Shown piece by piece: positions 1 through 7,858 of a stretch of 20,624 bases of DNA. Source of the DNA: an uncultured Leptotrichia sp. Lineage in GTDB: Bacteria; Fusobacteriota; Fusobacteriia; Fusobacteriales; Leptotrichiaceae. Position 1 is the first letter of the stretch. Each line of letters starts with the position of its first letter. The stretch covers positions 1-20,624 of the forward strand of contig CALIJH010000154.1 of NCBI GenBank assembly GCA_938017765.1, given 5' to 3'. The position numbers and the translations under genes were made by a program. The notes below the pieces were generated by a model, which searched no databases, was not told the origin of the DNA, and saw nothing but the letters and a program-made list of their open reading frames with translations.

Positions 1-196
1 TAAATTTAATTAACAAAAACAATATAATTGCAACAATAAAATTACCAATTAATATTGATTTAGAAAAATCACCTGCCCTATTTATTACAATATAAGAAAT
101 CATCTTATAAAATAGAAATTTATAAGAAATTAATATTATAATAGGCAATATCCACTTTTTAAAGTTTTTTATATTTAATAAATCCGTTTTTCCCAT
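1..196 (-). CDS. Partial membrane protein (N-terminus only)
   Basis: The frame opens at an ATG at 196-194 (minus strand), preceded by a GGAG Shine-Dalgarno (SD) sequence with normal spacing. It stays open to the window edge, giving about 65 residues with no stop. The peptide starts MGKTDLLNIKNFKKW and then has two hydrophobic stretches (about residues 16-34 and 50-65), so it is an integral membrane protein. It lies 79 bp downstream of the CPBP protease gene on the same strand and may be co-transcribed with it. N-terminal helices of this kind also occur in CPBP proteases, so a second protease copy is possible, but no catalytic motif is in the visible part and I do not assign a function. Confidence 0.65.
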   Translation of the reverse strand, partial: MGKTDLLNIKNFKKWILPIIILISYKFLFYKMISYIVINRAGDFSKSILIGNFIVAIILFLLIKF

Positions 197-275
197 AACT
201 CACTCCTATACAATATTTTTTAAATATACTGTATTTTTCTAAACTCTATCAATAAAAACAATTAATTATAAACTT

Positions 276-983
276 CTAATTCAAAAGAAACATATTTATC
301 CCCATTCCTACAATATTTACACAATGATGTGTAAATCCTACGACATAAATATTTTTACAATATTTATATTGATATGATAAAACAATTGACATAAAAACAT
401 ATTGAATCATTCTATAGTCAAATAATCCCTCATGCAATATGCCAAATATTATTCCAGAAATTAAACTTGCAGTAAGAAATCTAACATATTTATCCGTTCC
501 TTTAAAAACATCATATAAAGTTCCAAAAAAGTATCCTCTAAAAATAATTTCCTCTGCATATGCTGAAAATAAAGTAATAAATACATAATTCAAATAAGTA
601 TATTGAAAAGCAAAATAATCTGTCTTACCATAACTATCACCTGATATTTTAAAATAATACAAAAGTTTAGTTAAGACAATTCCAAATACTATAATTAAAG
701 TTAAGGAAATAATTACTGATAATATATATTTCTTCAGGTTTTTCATCTTAAATTTTTCACTGTTTTTTTCTATTGAATTTACATTTCTCAAAAACAAACT
801 GGAAAAAATTATAATTACATAAAGGGCTATCTCGTACTTTCTAACTACATTTACAAAATCAATCCCCCATGAATACATTTTTCCCTTATTTAAAAATGTA
901 ACTAAATTTTCCATTTGACCTGACATCAAAACTAAATATAAAATTATAAATCCTATTATAATACTTCTTTTAATCTTTGCCAT
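276..983 (-). CDS. CPBP family intramembrane glutamic endopeptidase (CAAX protease-like)
   Basis: This is a multi-pass membrane protein with the three hallmarks of the CPBP/Abi (Rce1-like) family: an EExxxR motif (AEEIIFRGYFFG) in a helix, FxxxH (FGILHE), and HxxxN (HHCVN) near the C-terminus. Family members are membrane-embedded proteases; in bacteria some serve in bacteriocin self-immunity or peptide maturation. The true substrate cannot be told here. I place the start at 983 (MAKIKRS) because GGAG lies 8 nt upstream of that ATG. The ATG 18 bp further out, at 1001, has no SD. About 235 residues is normal for the family. It is the first gene of a minus-strand pair with the partial membrane protein below 196. 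Confidence 0.85.
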   Translation of the reverse strand: MAKIKRSIIIGFIILYLVLMSGQMENLVTFLNKGKMYSWGIDFVNVVRKYEIALYVIIIFSSLFLRNVNSIEKNSEKFKMKNLKKYILSVIISLTLIIVFGIVLTKLLYYFKISGDSYGKTDYFAFQYTYLNYVFITLFSAYAEEIIFRGYFFGTLYDVFKGTDKYVRFLTASLISGIIFGILHEGLFDYRMIQYVFMSIVLSYQYKYCKNIYVVGFTHHCVNIVGMGINMFLLN

Positions 984-1041
984 AAATCTAACTCCAATCA
1001 TTTAATTTATAAGTAATATAAAAAATAAAATTTACCATATT

Positions 1042-1071
1042 TTACCTTAAAAAGCGTAAATGCAGTACAAT
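1042..1071 (+). promoter_or_regulatory. Putative sigma-70 promoter, possibly giving a leaderless mRNA
   Basis: A -35-like TTACCT (1042-1047) and a -10-like TACAAT (1066-1071) are separated by 18 bp. A start 7 nt after the -10 would fall on or next to the ATG at 1079. That gene has no recognisable SD, so a leaderless transcript is a plausible reading. The -35 match is weak. Confidence 0.3.
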
Positions 1072-1078
1072 AATTGCT

Positions 1079-1498
1079 ATGCAAAGTAATGATACCATAA
1101 TGAAAACGTATTTGTCAAATGAATTTCACAAAATTTTTAAAAAACAAGGATATGAAATTATAAGCAAAAATCATTTTGATAAAAAAGGAGGGGATGTAGA
1201 TAGAATTTTTATAAAATCTCTTCCTATATTAGAAGATATTGATGATGAAATTTCTTCTATTAAAGTTTATATTCAAATTAAAATGAAAGATTATATATAT
1301 TATGACACAGAGGGAATACATCAATTAGAAGAGATTACAAAAACAGACAAAACAATTTCAGATGAAAAAGTAAAAATACTCAAAGTTTTAGTTTGTACTG
1401 GAAAATTTGATAAAAAAATTGTTGAAGAAGCAAAAGAAAAAGGTATTATTTTAATTGATGGTATGCAACTTGTACTATTAACTTTAAAGTACCTATAA
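1079..1498 (+). CDS. Small Mrr-like PD-(D/E)XK restriction endonuclease-fold protein
   Basis: The 139-residue protein has the layout of the Mrr catalytic domain: KKGGDVD (acidic residues D39 and D41), a beta-strand ending in QIK (Q66, K68; the QxK variant of the nuclease core), then a C-terminal strand-helix pair of the 'vlvctgkFdkkiveeAkekgIiLIDG' kind that Mrr-type enzymes use to close the fold. Members cut DNA, often modified DNA, or act as solitary nucleases. No DNA-binding winged-helix domain and no methyltransferase partner are visible, so this is either a minimal stand-alone nuclease or a remnant of a longer one. The frame is open upstream to a stop at 1019-1021 without another ATG. 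There is no SD. Base composition is markedly AT-rich compared with pyrD next door. Confidence 0.6.
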   Translation: MQSNDTIMKTYLSNEFHKIFKKQGYEIISKNHFDKKGGDVDRIFIKSLPILEDIDDEISSIKVYIQIKMKDYIYYDTEGIHQLEEITKTDKTISDEKVKILKVLVCTGKFDKKIVEEAKEKGIILIDGMQLVLLTLKYL

Positions 1499-1499
1499 T
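1470..1499 (+). promoter_or_regulatory. Putative sigma-70 promoter for pyrD
   Basis: TTGTAC (1470-1475) and a perfect TATAAT (1494-1499) are 18 bp apart. They lie at the very end of the preceding gene, with the -10 overlapping its stop codon, about 60 bp ahead of the pyrD start. Confidence 0.45.
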
Positions 1500-1556
1500 A
1501 TAAATAATTATAGATTTTCAACAAACTTTATGAATAAAAAAACAGGAGGTCCCCAA

Positions 1557-2489
1557 ATGTCATCAACAAAAACCCATATAGGAAACTATGAATTTGAAAA
1601 TTGTCTTATGAATGCCGCAGGAGTGTGTTGTTACGATCGTAATGAGCTGGAAAAAATGATTCACTCTGAAGCGGGAACTTTTGTAACGAAAAGTGCAACA
1701 TTAAATCCTCGTGAAGGTAATCCGCAGCCACGCTATTATGATACTGAGCTTGGATGCATAAATTCCATGGGATTACCAAATCTCGGAATTGACTATTATC
1801 TGGAATATCTTCTGGAACTACAGGAAACACTTCCTGAGCGTACATTTTTTCTATCCATGACAGGACTATCTTCCGAAGAAATTCATACATTGATGAAAAA
1901 AGTCCTCGATAGCGGATTTAAAGGACCGACAGAGCTGAACCTTTCCTGTCCGAATGTGCCAGGAAAACCCCAGTTAGCTTATGATTTGGATACTACTGAA
2001 AAATTATTGTCGGAAGTGTTTGAATATTTTGATAGACCTTTAGGAGTAAAATTACCCCCTTATTTTGATATAGTGCATTTTGATCAGGCAGCCGCAGTTT
2101 TCAATAAATTTCCTCTGACATTCATAAACTGTGTCAATAGTATCGGAAACGGACTTGTGATTAACGATGAAAGTGTTGTAATCAAGCCTAAAAACGGTTT
2201 TGGAGGAATTGGAGGGCAATATATAAAGCCTACTGCACTGGCAAATGTACACGCCTTTTATCAACGTCTAAATCCGTCCATACAGATTATCGGAACAGGA
2301 GGAGTTCTTACAGGTCGTGATGTATTCGAGCATATTCTGTGTGGAGCAAGCATGGTTCAGATAGGAACATCTTTACAAAAAGAGGGTTCTGAAGTATTTA
2401 GCAGGTTGACTCGGGAATTAAAAGAGATAATGAATGAGAAAGGGTATAAGACATTAGATGATTTTAGAGGAAAACTGAAATATTTATAA
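1557..2489 (+). CDS. pyrD: Dihydroorotate dehydrogenase, class 1A (fumarate-type)
   Basis: This FMN enzyme oxidises dihydroorotate to orotate in pyrimidine synthesis. Class 1A enzymes are soluble homodimers that use fumarate as electron acceptor. Diagnostic features are the active-site loop NLSCPNVPGKPQ, whose cysteine is the class 1 catalytic base (classes 2 use serine), the FVTKSAT and GNPQPRYYDTELGCINSMGLPN segments near the N-terminus, and the FMN phosphate region IIGTGGVLTGRDVFEHILCGASMVQIGT. The start is ATG 1557 because AGGAGGT sits 6 nt upstream; the reading frame extends to 1530 but that ATG has no SD. The resulting 310 residues match the length of the Lactococcus PyrDA type. No pyrK (the class 1B partner) is nearby, consistent with 1A. 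Its GC content is visibly higher than that of the flanking genes, and no other pyr gene is adjacent. Confidence 0.95.
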   Translation: MSSTKTHIGNYEFENCLMNAAGVCCYDRNELEKMIHSEAGTFVTKSATLNPREGNPQPRYYDTELGCINSMGLPNLGIDYYLEYLLELQETLPERTFFLSMTGLSSEEIHTLMKKVLDSGFKGPTELNLSCPNVPGKPQLAYDLDTTEKLLSEVFEYFDRPLGVKLPPYFDIVHFDQAAAVFNKFPLTFINCVNSIGNGLVINDESVVIKPKNGFGGIGGQYIKPTALANVHAFYQRLNPSIQIIGTGGVLTGRDVFEHILCGASMVQIGTSLQKEGSEVFSRLTRELKEIMNEKGYKTLDDFRGKLKYL

Positions 2490-2781
2490 TAATATATTCA
2501 TAATGAGGAAGTTAATGAGAAAATAAAAAATTATTATACAGTATAGCTTAAATAGTCTAATATAGGATTTGGATATAAGAATTATTATACTTTATTATAT
2601 TTTTATTTACAAGGATCTATAGTTATGAAAGGTTATTATAAAGTTTAGATATAAAAATCATTGTACTCTTATTTACAATCAAATTCATAATCAATGTGAG
2701 TGATTATTTAAAGATAAATTATGAAATATTATTTATTAAGAAAAGCAACCAACCGATGTGAAAATTTATGAGGAGAAAATT
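2490..2781. other. Intergenic region with an imperfect direct repeat
   Basis: No gene of credible coding character is seen. The stretch is over 75% AT. Two related segments beginning GATATAA and ending in TTATTTACAA lie at about 2572-2612 and 2648-2678, suggesting a local duplication that has since diverged. No clear terminator for pyrD or promoter for the sirtuin gene could be fixed. Confidence 0.4.
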
Positions 2782-3510
2782 ATGAATGAAATAAATCAAC
2801 TTCAGGAAATAATTGATAACAGTAAAAAAATTGTATTCTTTGGAGGGGCAGGAGTATCTACGGAATCAGGAATTCCTGATTTTAGAAGCTCTGACGGTCT
2901 TTACAGTATAAAGCTCGACAGACATTTTACTCCTGAACAGCTTATTTCCCATACAATGTACCTGAAATACCCTGAAGAATTTTATCAATTTTATAAAGCA
3001 CATCTGATTTATCCCGATGTAAAACCTAATCCTGCCCATTATTATCTTGCAGAACTTGAAAATAATGGGAAGTTAGCAGCTGTAATTACTCAAAATATTG
3101 ACAGTCTGCATGAAATGGCAGGAAGTAAAAAAGTGTTGAAATTACATGGTTCAGTTGATAAAAATACTTGTACGGAATGCGGGAAAAAGTATAATCTTGA
3201 AGATTTTTTAAAGCTTTGTAATGATATTCCTCACTGCACTGAATGTAACGGGATTATAAAACCCGATGTTACACTGTATGAAGAAAGTCTTGATATGACT
3301 GTTTTTAATGAAGCTATTTATTATATATCTCAGGCGGATACTCTCATTATCGGGGGGACTTCTCTTGTTGTTTATCCTGCTGCTTCATTAGTTCAGTATT
3401 TTAAAGGAGATAATCTTGTACTTATTAATAAATCATCTACACTTCAGGACAATTACGCAAATCTTGTTATTCATGACAGTATTGGAAAAGTATTCGGTCA
3501 GCTCAAATAA
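2782..3510 (+). CDS. Sir2-family NAD-dependent protein deacylase (sirtuin)
   Basis: This enzyme removes acetyl or acyl groups from lysines using NAD+, releasing nicotinamide and O-acyl-ADP-ribose. All sirtuin signatures are present, numbered from the chosen start: the GAGVSTESGIPDFRS NAD-binding motif (residues 22-36), TQNID (103-107), catalytic His in LHGS (H122), a zinc ribbon with cysteines C130, C133, C152 and C155, and GGTSLVVYPAASL near the C-terminus. The 242-residue length is that of a compact bacterial CobB/class U enzyme. I choose ATG 2782 because AGGAG lies 6 nt upstream; a GTG at 2758 would add eight residues without an SD. It is followed 88 bp later by the phosphatase gene, so both may be protein-modification enzymes of the same locus, though no functional link is shown. 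Confidence 0.93.
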   Translation: MNEINQLQEIIDNSKKIVFFGGAGVSTESGIPDFRSSDGLYSIKLDRHFTPEQLISHTMYLKYPEEFYQFYKAHLIYPDVKPNPAHYYLAELENNGKLAAVITQNIDSLHEMAGSKKVLKLHGSVDKNTCTECGKKYNLEDFLKLCNDIPHCTECNGIIKPDVTLYEESLDMTVFNEAIYYISQADTLIIGGTSLVVYPAASLVQYFKGDNLVLINKSSTLQDNYANLVIHDSIGKVFGQLK

Positions 3511-3598
3511 ATGTTTGTGGGAAAAATTTAAATAACGATTAGAAGTAATAAAAATAAATAATATAATAAAATTTTATAGAAATGAAAGGAGTTAGATA

Positions 3599-4066
3599 AT
3601 GGTACAGGTACTTTTTGTATGCTTAGGAAATATATGCCGTTCGCCAATGGCGGAAGCAGTTTTCAGAAAACTGGTGAATGACGAGGGATTAGATAATCAG
3701 ATTTATATAGATTCGGCAGCGACAAGTTCGTGGGAACATGGAAATCCCGTCCATAGGGGTACGAGAGAACGCCTTAAAAGAGAGAATATCAGTACAGACG
3801 GAATGTATTCCCGTATTTTGAATGATGATGATTTATCTGCCAATTATATTATAGGAATGGATAAAAGCAACATTGAAAATATCAAAAAATTTTTGAAAAA
3901 TCGATATTCAGGAAAAGTACAGCGTCTGCTTGAATTTGCAGGAGAGGATAGAGATATTCTCGACCCTTGGTATACTGATGATTTTGATGCTACTTATAAT
4001 GATGTGGTAAAAGGCTGTAAGGCATTATTGAATTTTATAAAAAAATATGATTTGAGTATAAAGTGA
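3599..4066 (+). CDS. Low-molecular-weight protein tyrosine phosphatase
   Basis: This 155-residue cytoplasmic phosphatase has the family's N-terminal P-loop CLGNICRS (nucleophile C8, R14; CX5R) and the general-acid loop DPWYTDD (D122). Such enzymes dephosphorylate tyrosine or arginine residues and often oppose bacterial tyrosine kinases or the arginine kinase McsB; no kinase is nearby. AAAGGAG at 3585-3591 supports the ATG at 3599. The gene ends at a TGA followed within 5 bp by a strong hairpin, so it is the last gene of its transcription unit. Confidence 0.94.
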   Translation: MVQVLFVCLGNICRSPMAEAVFRKLVNDEGLDNQIYIDSAATSSWEHGNPVHRGTRERLKRENISTDGMYSRILNDDDLSANYIIGMDKSNIENIKKFLKNRYSGKVQRLLEFAGEDRDILDPWYTDDFDATYNDVVKGCKALLNFIKKYDLSIK

Positions 4067-4070
4067 TAAA

Positions 4071-4108
4071 TAATGTGAGGAATTTTATAAATATTATTCT
4101 TCACATTA
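4071..4108. terminator. Bidirectional hairpin terminator between convergent genes
   Basis: TAATGTGAGGAAT (4071-4083) pairs with ATTCTTCACATTA (4096-4108) over 13 bp with a single G-T wobble and a 12-nt loop. It is followed on the plus strand by a T-rich run. It begins 4 bp after the phosphatase stop and ends 6 bp before the stop of the oppositely oriented aguR reading frame, so it can end transcription from both sides. Confidence 0.8.
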
Positions 4109-4114
4109 CTTATT

Positions 4115-5094
4115 TTATCTGTTAATATTTTCTATTTCATATTTTTCAAAAAGCTCAAATATCTGGCGTCTTCTGTTAATTTCCATTTTCAGATAAATAT
4201 TATGTATATGTGTCTTTACAGTTCCAAGAGATAAAAACAGTCTACTTGCTATTTCTTTGTTCTGTTTATGTTCCAGTAATAATTCACAGATTTCTTTTTC
4301 TCTTTCGGTGAGTTTATAATATTTAAAAAAATTTTCATATAGATTATTATTTCTACTCTCATCGATTTCTTTTCTAAAAATTTTGTTGTTATAATAGTCG
4401 TGAATAAAATAATAACAGCATAGAATACTTATTATTATTGAAAAAATATCTTCGCAAATATTTCTGTTCTGAATTTTTATTTCTAAAATATTATATTTAT
4501 CAACATTAAAAATTACAAATGTATCTTCTAAGAGAATAGCTATTCCAAAAATAATACAGACTGCTCCAATCCATTCAAATATTTTTGAATTATTAAAGAA
4601 TATTTTTCGGCACTTTTATCCGATTTTATTTCATTTAATCCTTTGACAGCTAAAAAACCTATATATATTAGGAATAACTGGTTTGGCAGATAATATAGAT
4701 AAACTTTCAAAGCAGTATTAGGCAAAAAATGAAGAATAACCATCCAAATAAGAATTATCAGCTGTATAATATATTGAAATAATTTTGTTTTTTTCTTTGT
4801 AATTATTGATAAAATCCATAATTGGCAGTAATTATTTCCTATATAAATAACAGTTTTTATAAAAGAAGCTCCCATAAAAACTTTATTGTAAGCATTAGCA
4901 AAAGGTGTAATTAATTCTGTCATTGATATGACTAAATTATCAAGGACAAAAAATAGCATATAAAATGAAATCGCTAAAAATAATAATCTGTTCTTATAGT
5001 TTTTTTCTTTTAAAAAATTATTTATAGATAATGTCATTGTAAATGAATAAAGAATAATTAAAAAAATATTATAAATATAGATTAGGACTTCCAA
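4115..5094 (-). pseudogene. aguR: Membrane-bound LuxR-family regulator AguR, disrupted by a single-base frameshift
   Basis: Two minus-strand frames join into one protein of about 326 residues. The N-terminal frame encodes five hydrophobic helices and stops at 4540-4542. The other frame carries on without a gap through two more helices (from IFFNNSKIFEWIG), a linker, and a complete LuxR-type HTH (LTEREKEICELLLEHKQNKE, then IASRLFLSLGTVKTHIHNIY), ending at 4115. One extra A in the A5 run (plus-strand T5, 4603-4607) restores the whole frame. Seven helices plus a C-terminal LuxR HTH is the layout of AguR, the agmatine-sensing membrane activator described in lactococci and streptococci, and the gene is divergent from aguBDA as expected. 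The likely start is TTG 5094, with AGAAGG 8 nt upstream; GTG 5103 overlaps that SD. It is either a true knock-out or a sequencing error. Confidence 0.8.
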
Positions 5095-5126
5095 ATTTAT
5101 CACCTTCTTAAAAGGATTATATTTTT

Positions 5127-5154
5127 ATTATAACACATTTCCCTAATGTTTTAA
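5127..5154 (-). promoter_or_regulatory. Putative sigma-70 promoter for aguR
   Basis: On the minus strand a TTAAAA (5154-5149) and a perfect TATAAT (5132-5127, preceded by TGTGT) are 16 bp apart, about 30 bp upstream of the aguR start. The -35 is poor. Confidence 0.4.
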
Positions 5155-5168
5155 CTAATCTTTATGTC

Positions 5169-5293
5169 TAAACCTTGCTAAACTTTTTATATTTTAGGAT
5201 TATTTCCGTAATAAAATAATGTAATTAGAAGCGTTATAGCTATATTATTTAGGATATAAGCCGAGTTTAAAACATAAAGTTTATAGTAAACTT
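5169..5293. repeat. Cluster of TAAACTT-type boxes in the aguR-aguB divergent promoter region
   Basis: Five related heptamers occur in 125 bp: TAAACCT (5169-5175), TAAACTT (5179-5185), GAGTTTA (5263-5269), AAGTTTA (5277-5283) and TAAACTT (5287-5293). The last two form a perfect palindrome with a 3-bp centre. Spacing and position suggest binding sites for the divergent regulator. Confidence 0.45.
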
Positions 5294-5312
5294 CTGATAG
5301 AAAAAATATAAT
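5277..5312 (+). promoter_or_regulatory. Putative activator-dependent promoter of aguBDA with overlapping operator
   Basis: A perfect TATAAT (5307-5312) lies about 36 bp before the aguB ATG, giving a leader near 30 nt that contains TTGGAGGT. At the proper -35 spacing the hexamer is TAGTAA, far from consensus, and it lies inside the palindrome AAGTTTA-TAG-TAAACTT (5277-5293). A weak -35 covered by a palindrome is what a class II activator promoter looks like. AguR of lactococci is known as an activator. Confidence 0.5.
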
Positions 5313-5347
5313 GTAAATGTAAAAATAAATTTTATTGGAGGTAATCT

Positions 5348-6358
5348 ATGAACAAGAAAGACTATATTACAACTGAAAACTATACAAAAGAGGAATTACT
5401 CTATATTGCTGATTTATCATTGAAATTAAAAGATTGTATAGACAATGGCTATTATCCTCAATTACTCAAAAATAAAACATTAGGAATGATTTTTCAGCAG
5501 TCTTCTACAAGGACAAGAGTATCGTTTGAAACAGCTATGACACAGTTGGGAGGGCATGCACAGTATCTGGCTCCGGGACAGATACAGTTGGGAGGACACG
5601 AAACTATTGAAGATACAAGTCAAGTTCTTTCTCGTCTAACTGATATTCTAATGGCACGTGTTGAACGTCATAAAAGTGTGGTAGATTTAGCAGCATATTC
5701 CTCTGTACCTGTCATTAACGGTATGTCCGACTATAATCATCCTACTCAGGAATTAGGTGATTTGTGTACTATTATTGAGCATCTGCCCGAGGGCAAAAAA
5801 CTGGAAGACTGTAAAGTAGTTTTCGTGGGAGATGCTACACAGGTCTGTTTTTCACTCGGTCTGATTACAACGAAAATGGGAATGGAATTTGTACATTATG
5901 GACCTGAGGGATTTCAATTAAATGATATGCACAAAGCGAAACTGGATGAAATCTGTAAAGTTTCAGGAGGGAAATATACAGTAACTGACAATGAAGATTC
6001 AATTGTCGGGGCAGATTTCCTTTATACGGATGTCTGGTATGGATTATACGAAGCTGAACTGTCAGAGGAAGAACGTATGGGTATTTTTTTTCCTAAATAT
6101 CAGGTAGATAACAAAATGATGATGAAAGCGGGCAAAAATTGCAAATTTATGCACTGTCTGCCTGCAACAAGAGGAGAAGAAGTAACTGATGAAGTAATGG
6201 ACGGAGCAAATTCTATCTGTTTTGATGAGGCGGAAAACCGTTTGACTTCGATTCGGGGTTTATTAGTTTATCTTTTAAGGGATTATACTGAAAAAAATCC
6301 ATATAATTTAGAAAAACAAATGAAAGCAAAAACAGAATTTGAAAAGTTTTTGAAATAA
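5348..6358 (+). CDS. aguB: Putrescine carbamoyltransferase
   Basis: This enzyme carries out phosphorolysis of carbamoyl-putrescine to putrescine and carbamoyl phosphate, the second step of the agmatine deiminase pathway. It belongs to the ornithine/aspartate carbamoyltransferase family: STRTR (53-57) and HPTQ (131-134) bind carbamoyl phosphate, and HCLPA is at 269-273. The segment YGLYEAELSEEERM (231-244) and the extended C-terminal helix separate putrescine from ornithine carbamoyltransferases. The 336-residue length fits. TTGGAGG at 5335-5341 supports the start. It is the first gene of the operon, facing the divergent aguR, with aguD and aguA downstream, which fixes the substrate more firmly than sequence alone. 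Confidence 0.93.
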   Translation: MNKKDYITTENYTKEELLYIADLSLKLKDCIDNGYYPQLLKNKTLGMIFQQSSTRTRVSFETAMTQLGGHAQYLAPGQIQLGGHETIEDTSQVLSRLTDILMARVERHKSVVDLAAYSSVPVINGMSDYNHPTQELGDLCTIIEHLPEGKKLEDCKVVFVGDATQVCFSLGLITTKMGMEFVHYGPEGFQLNDMHKAKLDEICKVSGGKYTVTDNEDSIVGADFLYTDVWYGLYEAELSEEERMGIFFPKYQVDNKMMMKAGKNCKFMHCLPATRGEEVTDEVMDGANSICFDEAENRLTSIRGLLVYLLRDYTEKNPYNLEKQMKAKTEFEKFLK

Positions 6359-6462
6359 TAAGAGTAAAAAATTAATTAGAGCAAAATAATCGAAATATAA
6401 TATTTAATATTTATCTTTTCTATGTATTCGGAAAAGGAAAAATATTCAGGAAAGGAAAAGAT

Positions 6463-7818
6463 ATGGAAAATAATAAAAAATTCAGTCTGTTCAGTGCTAT
6501 TTTATCTGTAATCTGTGTAGTCTTTGTTGCCGAAGCTGCAGCTCCTGTAGCTGCTATCGGAAATTCCCAATTTTTCTGGTGGCTCTTTTTACTGATTGCA
6601 TTTCTTTTGCCTTACGGGCTTATTTCGTCGGAGTTAGGTACAACATATATTGGAGACGGAGGAATATATGATTGGGTTACAAAAGCATATGGTCATAAAT
6701 GGGGGGCAAGAGTATCATGGTTTTATTGGATTAATTTTCCTTTATGGCTTGCTTCCCTTGCAGTAATGTGTCCCGGTTTGTTGTCCATAATTACAGGTAT
6801 GGAATTTTCAGTTTTTGTACAAATTATTATTGAGCTGATTTTCATATGGGTTATAGTCTGGATAAGTTTTTATAGAGTAAGTGACAGTATATGGATATTA
6901 AATGGTGCCGCAGTCATAAAAATGATTTTGGCATTGCTGGTCGGAGGATTGGGAGTGTATACAGCCCTGACTCGAGGAATGGCTAATGAAATAACGTTAA
7001 AATCACTTCTTCCTTCTTTCAACTTAAACAGTCTGTCTTATATTTCAGTCATTATTTTTAATTTGCTGGGCTTTGAAGTCATTTGTACTTTTGCCGATGA
7101 TATGGAAAATCCAAAAAAACAGATTCCCCAATCAATTATTGCCGCAGGCTTGGTAATCGCGGGAATTTATATTTTTTCTGCATTCGGAATAGGAGTTGCA
7201 ATTCCTACAGAACAGATTAGTACAAGCAGTGGAATGATAGACAGTTTCAAACTTTTAACAAATTCCACAGGAGGTTGGTTTATTATTACAATGGCATTCC
7301 TATTTTTACTGACTTTATTCGGGAATATGATTTCATGGTCATTGGGTGTTAATAATACCGCCTGTTATGCCGCAGAAAACGGAGATATGCCTGCATTTTT
7401 TAAAAAAAGAAGCAGAAAAAGTAATATGCCGATAGGTTCTGCAATTATGAATGGAGTAGTGGCATCAATAATAGTTATAATTGCACCTGTTTTACCTAAT
7501 CAGGATTTATTCTGGGCATTTTTCTCATTAAATCTCGTGATGTTTCTGTTATCCTACATTCCTATTTTCCCTGCATTTTATAAATTAAGAAAAATTGATC
7601 CTGTTACTCCGAGACCTTTTAAAGTTAGTGGAAATGATACTATGTTGAAAATTCTAATAATTACTCCGATGATACTCATAATAATTTCATTAATTTTCAC
7701 AGCAGTACCTCTCTCATTTGATACGGAAACATTGTCAAAACAGTTACCTATTACCATAGGGTCAATAATTTTTATTATAATTGGAGAATTTATTATAAAA
7801 ATCAAAAAAATAAAATAA
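6463..7818 (+). CDS. aguD: Agmatine/putrescine antiporter (APC superfamily)
   Basis: This 451-residue permease has about twelve hydrophobic helices and a short cytoplasmic N-terminus, typical of the amino acid-polyamine-organocation family. TM1 contains the helix-breaking EAAAPVAAIGNS segment. By position between aguB and aguA it should exchange external agmatine for internal putrescine, as AguD does in Enterococcus and Lactococcus. Substrate is thus assigned from context; sequence alone gives only an amine/amino acid exchanger. A GGAAAGGAAAAG purine run serves as the SD. The stop codon lies within an 18-bp tandem duplication. The 104-bp gap after aguB holds no clear terminator, so co-transcription is likely. 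Confidence 0.88.
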   Translation: MENNKKFSLFSAILSVICVVFVAEAAAPVAAIGNSQFFWWLFLLIAFLLPYGLISSELGTTYIGDGGIYDWVTKAYGHKWGARVSWFYWINFPLWLASLAVMCPGLLSIITGMEFSVFVQIIIELIFIWVIVWISFYRVSDSIWILNGAAVIKMILALLVGGLGVYTALTRGMANEITLKSLLPSFNLNSLSYISVIIFNLLGFEVICTFADDMENPKKQIPQSIIAAGLVIAGIYIFSAFGIGVAIPTEQISTSSGMIDSFKLLTNSTGGWFIITMAFLFLLTLFGNMISWSLGVNNTACYAAENGDMPAFFKKRSRKSNMPIGSAIMNGVVASIIVIIAPVLPNQDLFWAFFSLNLVMFLLSYIPIFPAFYKLRKIDPVTPRPFKVSGNDTMLKILIITPMILIIISLIFTAVPLSFDTETLSKQLPITIGSIIFIIIGEFIIKIKKIK

Positions 7819-7839
7819 ATTAAAAAAATAAAATAAATT
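7804..7839 (+). repeat. Perfect 18-bp tandem duplication over the aguD stop codon
   Basis: The unit AAAAAAATAAAATAAATT occurs twice back to back (7804-7821 and 7822-7839). The first copy encodes the last lysines and the stop of aguD; the second repeats that stop and forms the leader before the aguA SD. Loss of a copy would not alter AguD. Confidence 0.9.
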
Positions 7840-7858
7840 AAAGAAAGAAGGTAATAAA

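Noticed and set aside
4603..4607. Phase-variation switch in aguR
   Set aside because: A run of five bases is too short for typical slippage-driven switching. A simple mutation or read error is the better explanation.
4540..5103. A complete 187-residue membrane protein gene
   Set aside because: The next 425 bp encode the missing helices and a LuxR HTH in another frame, so it is the front of one broken gene.
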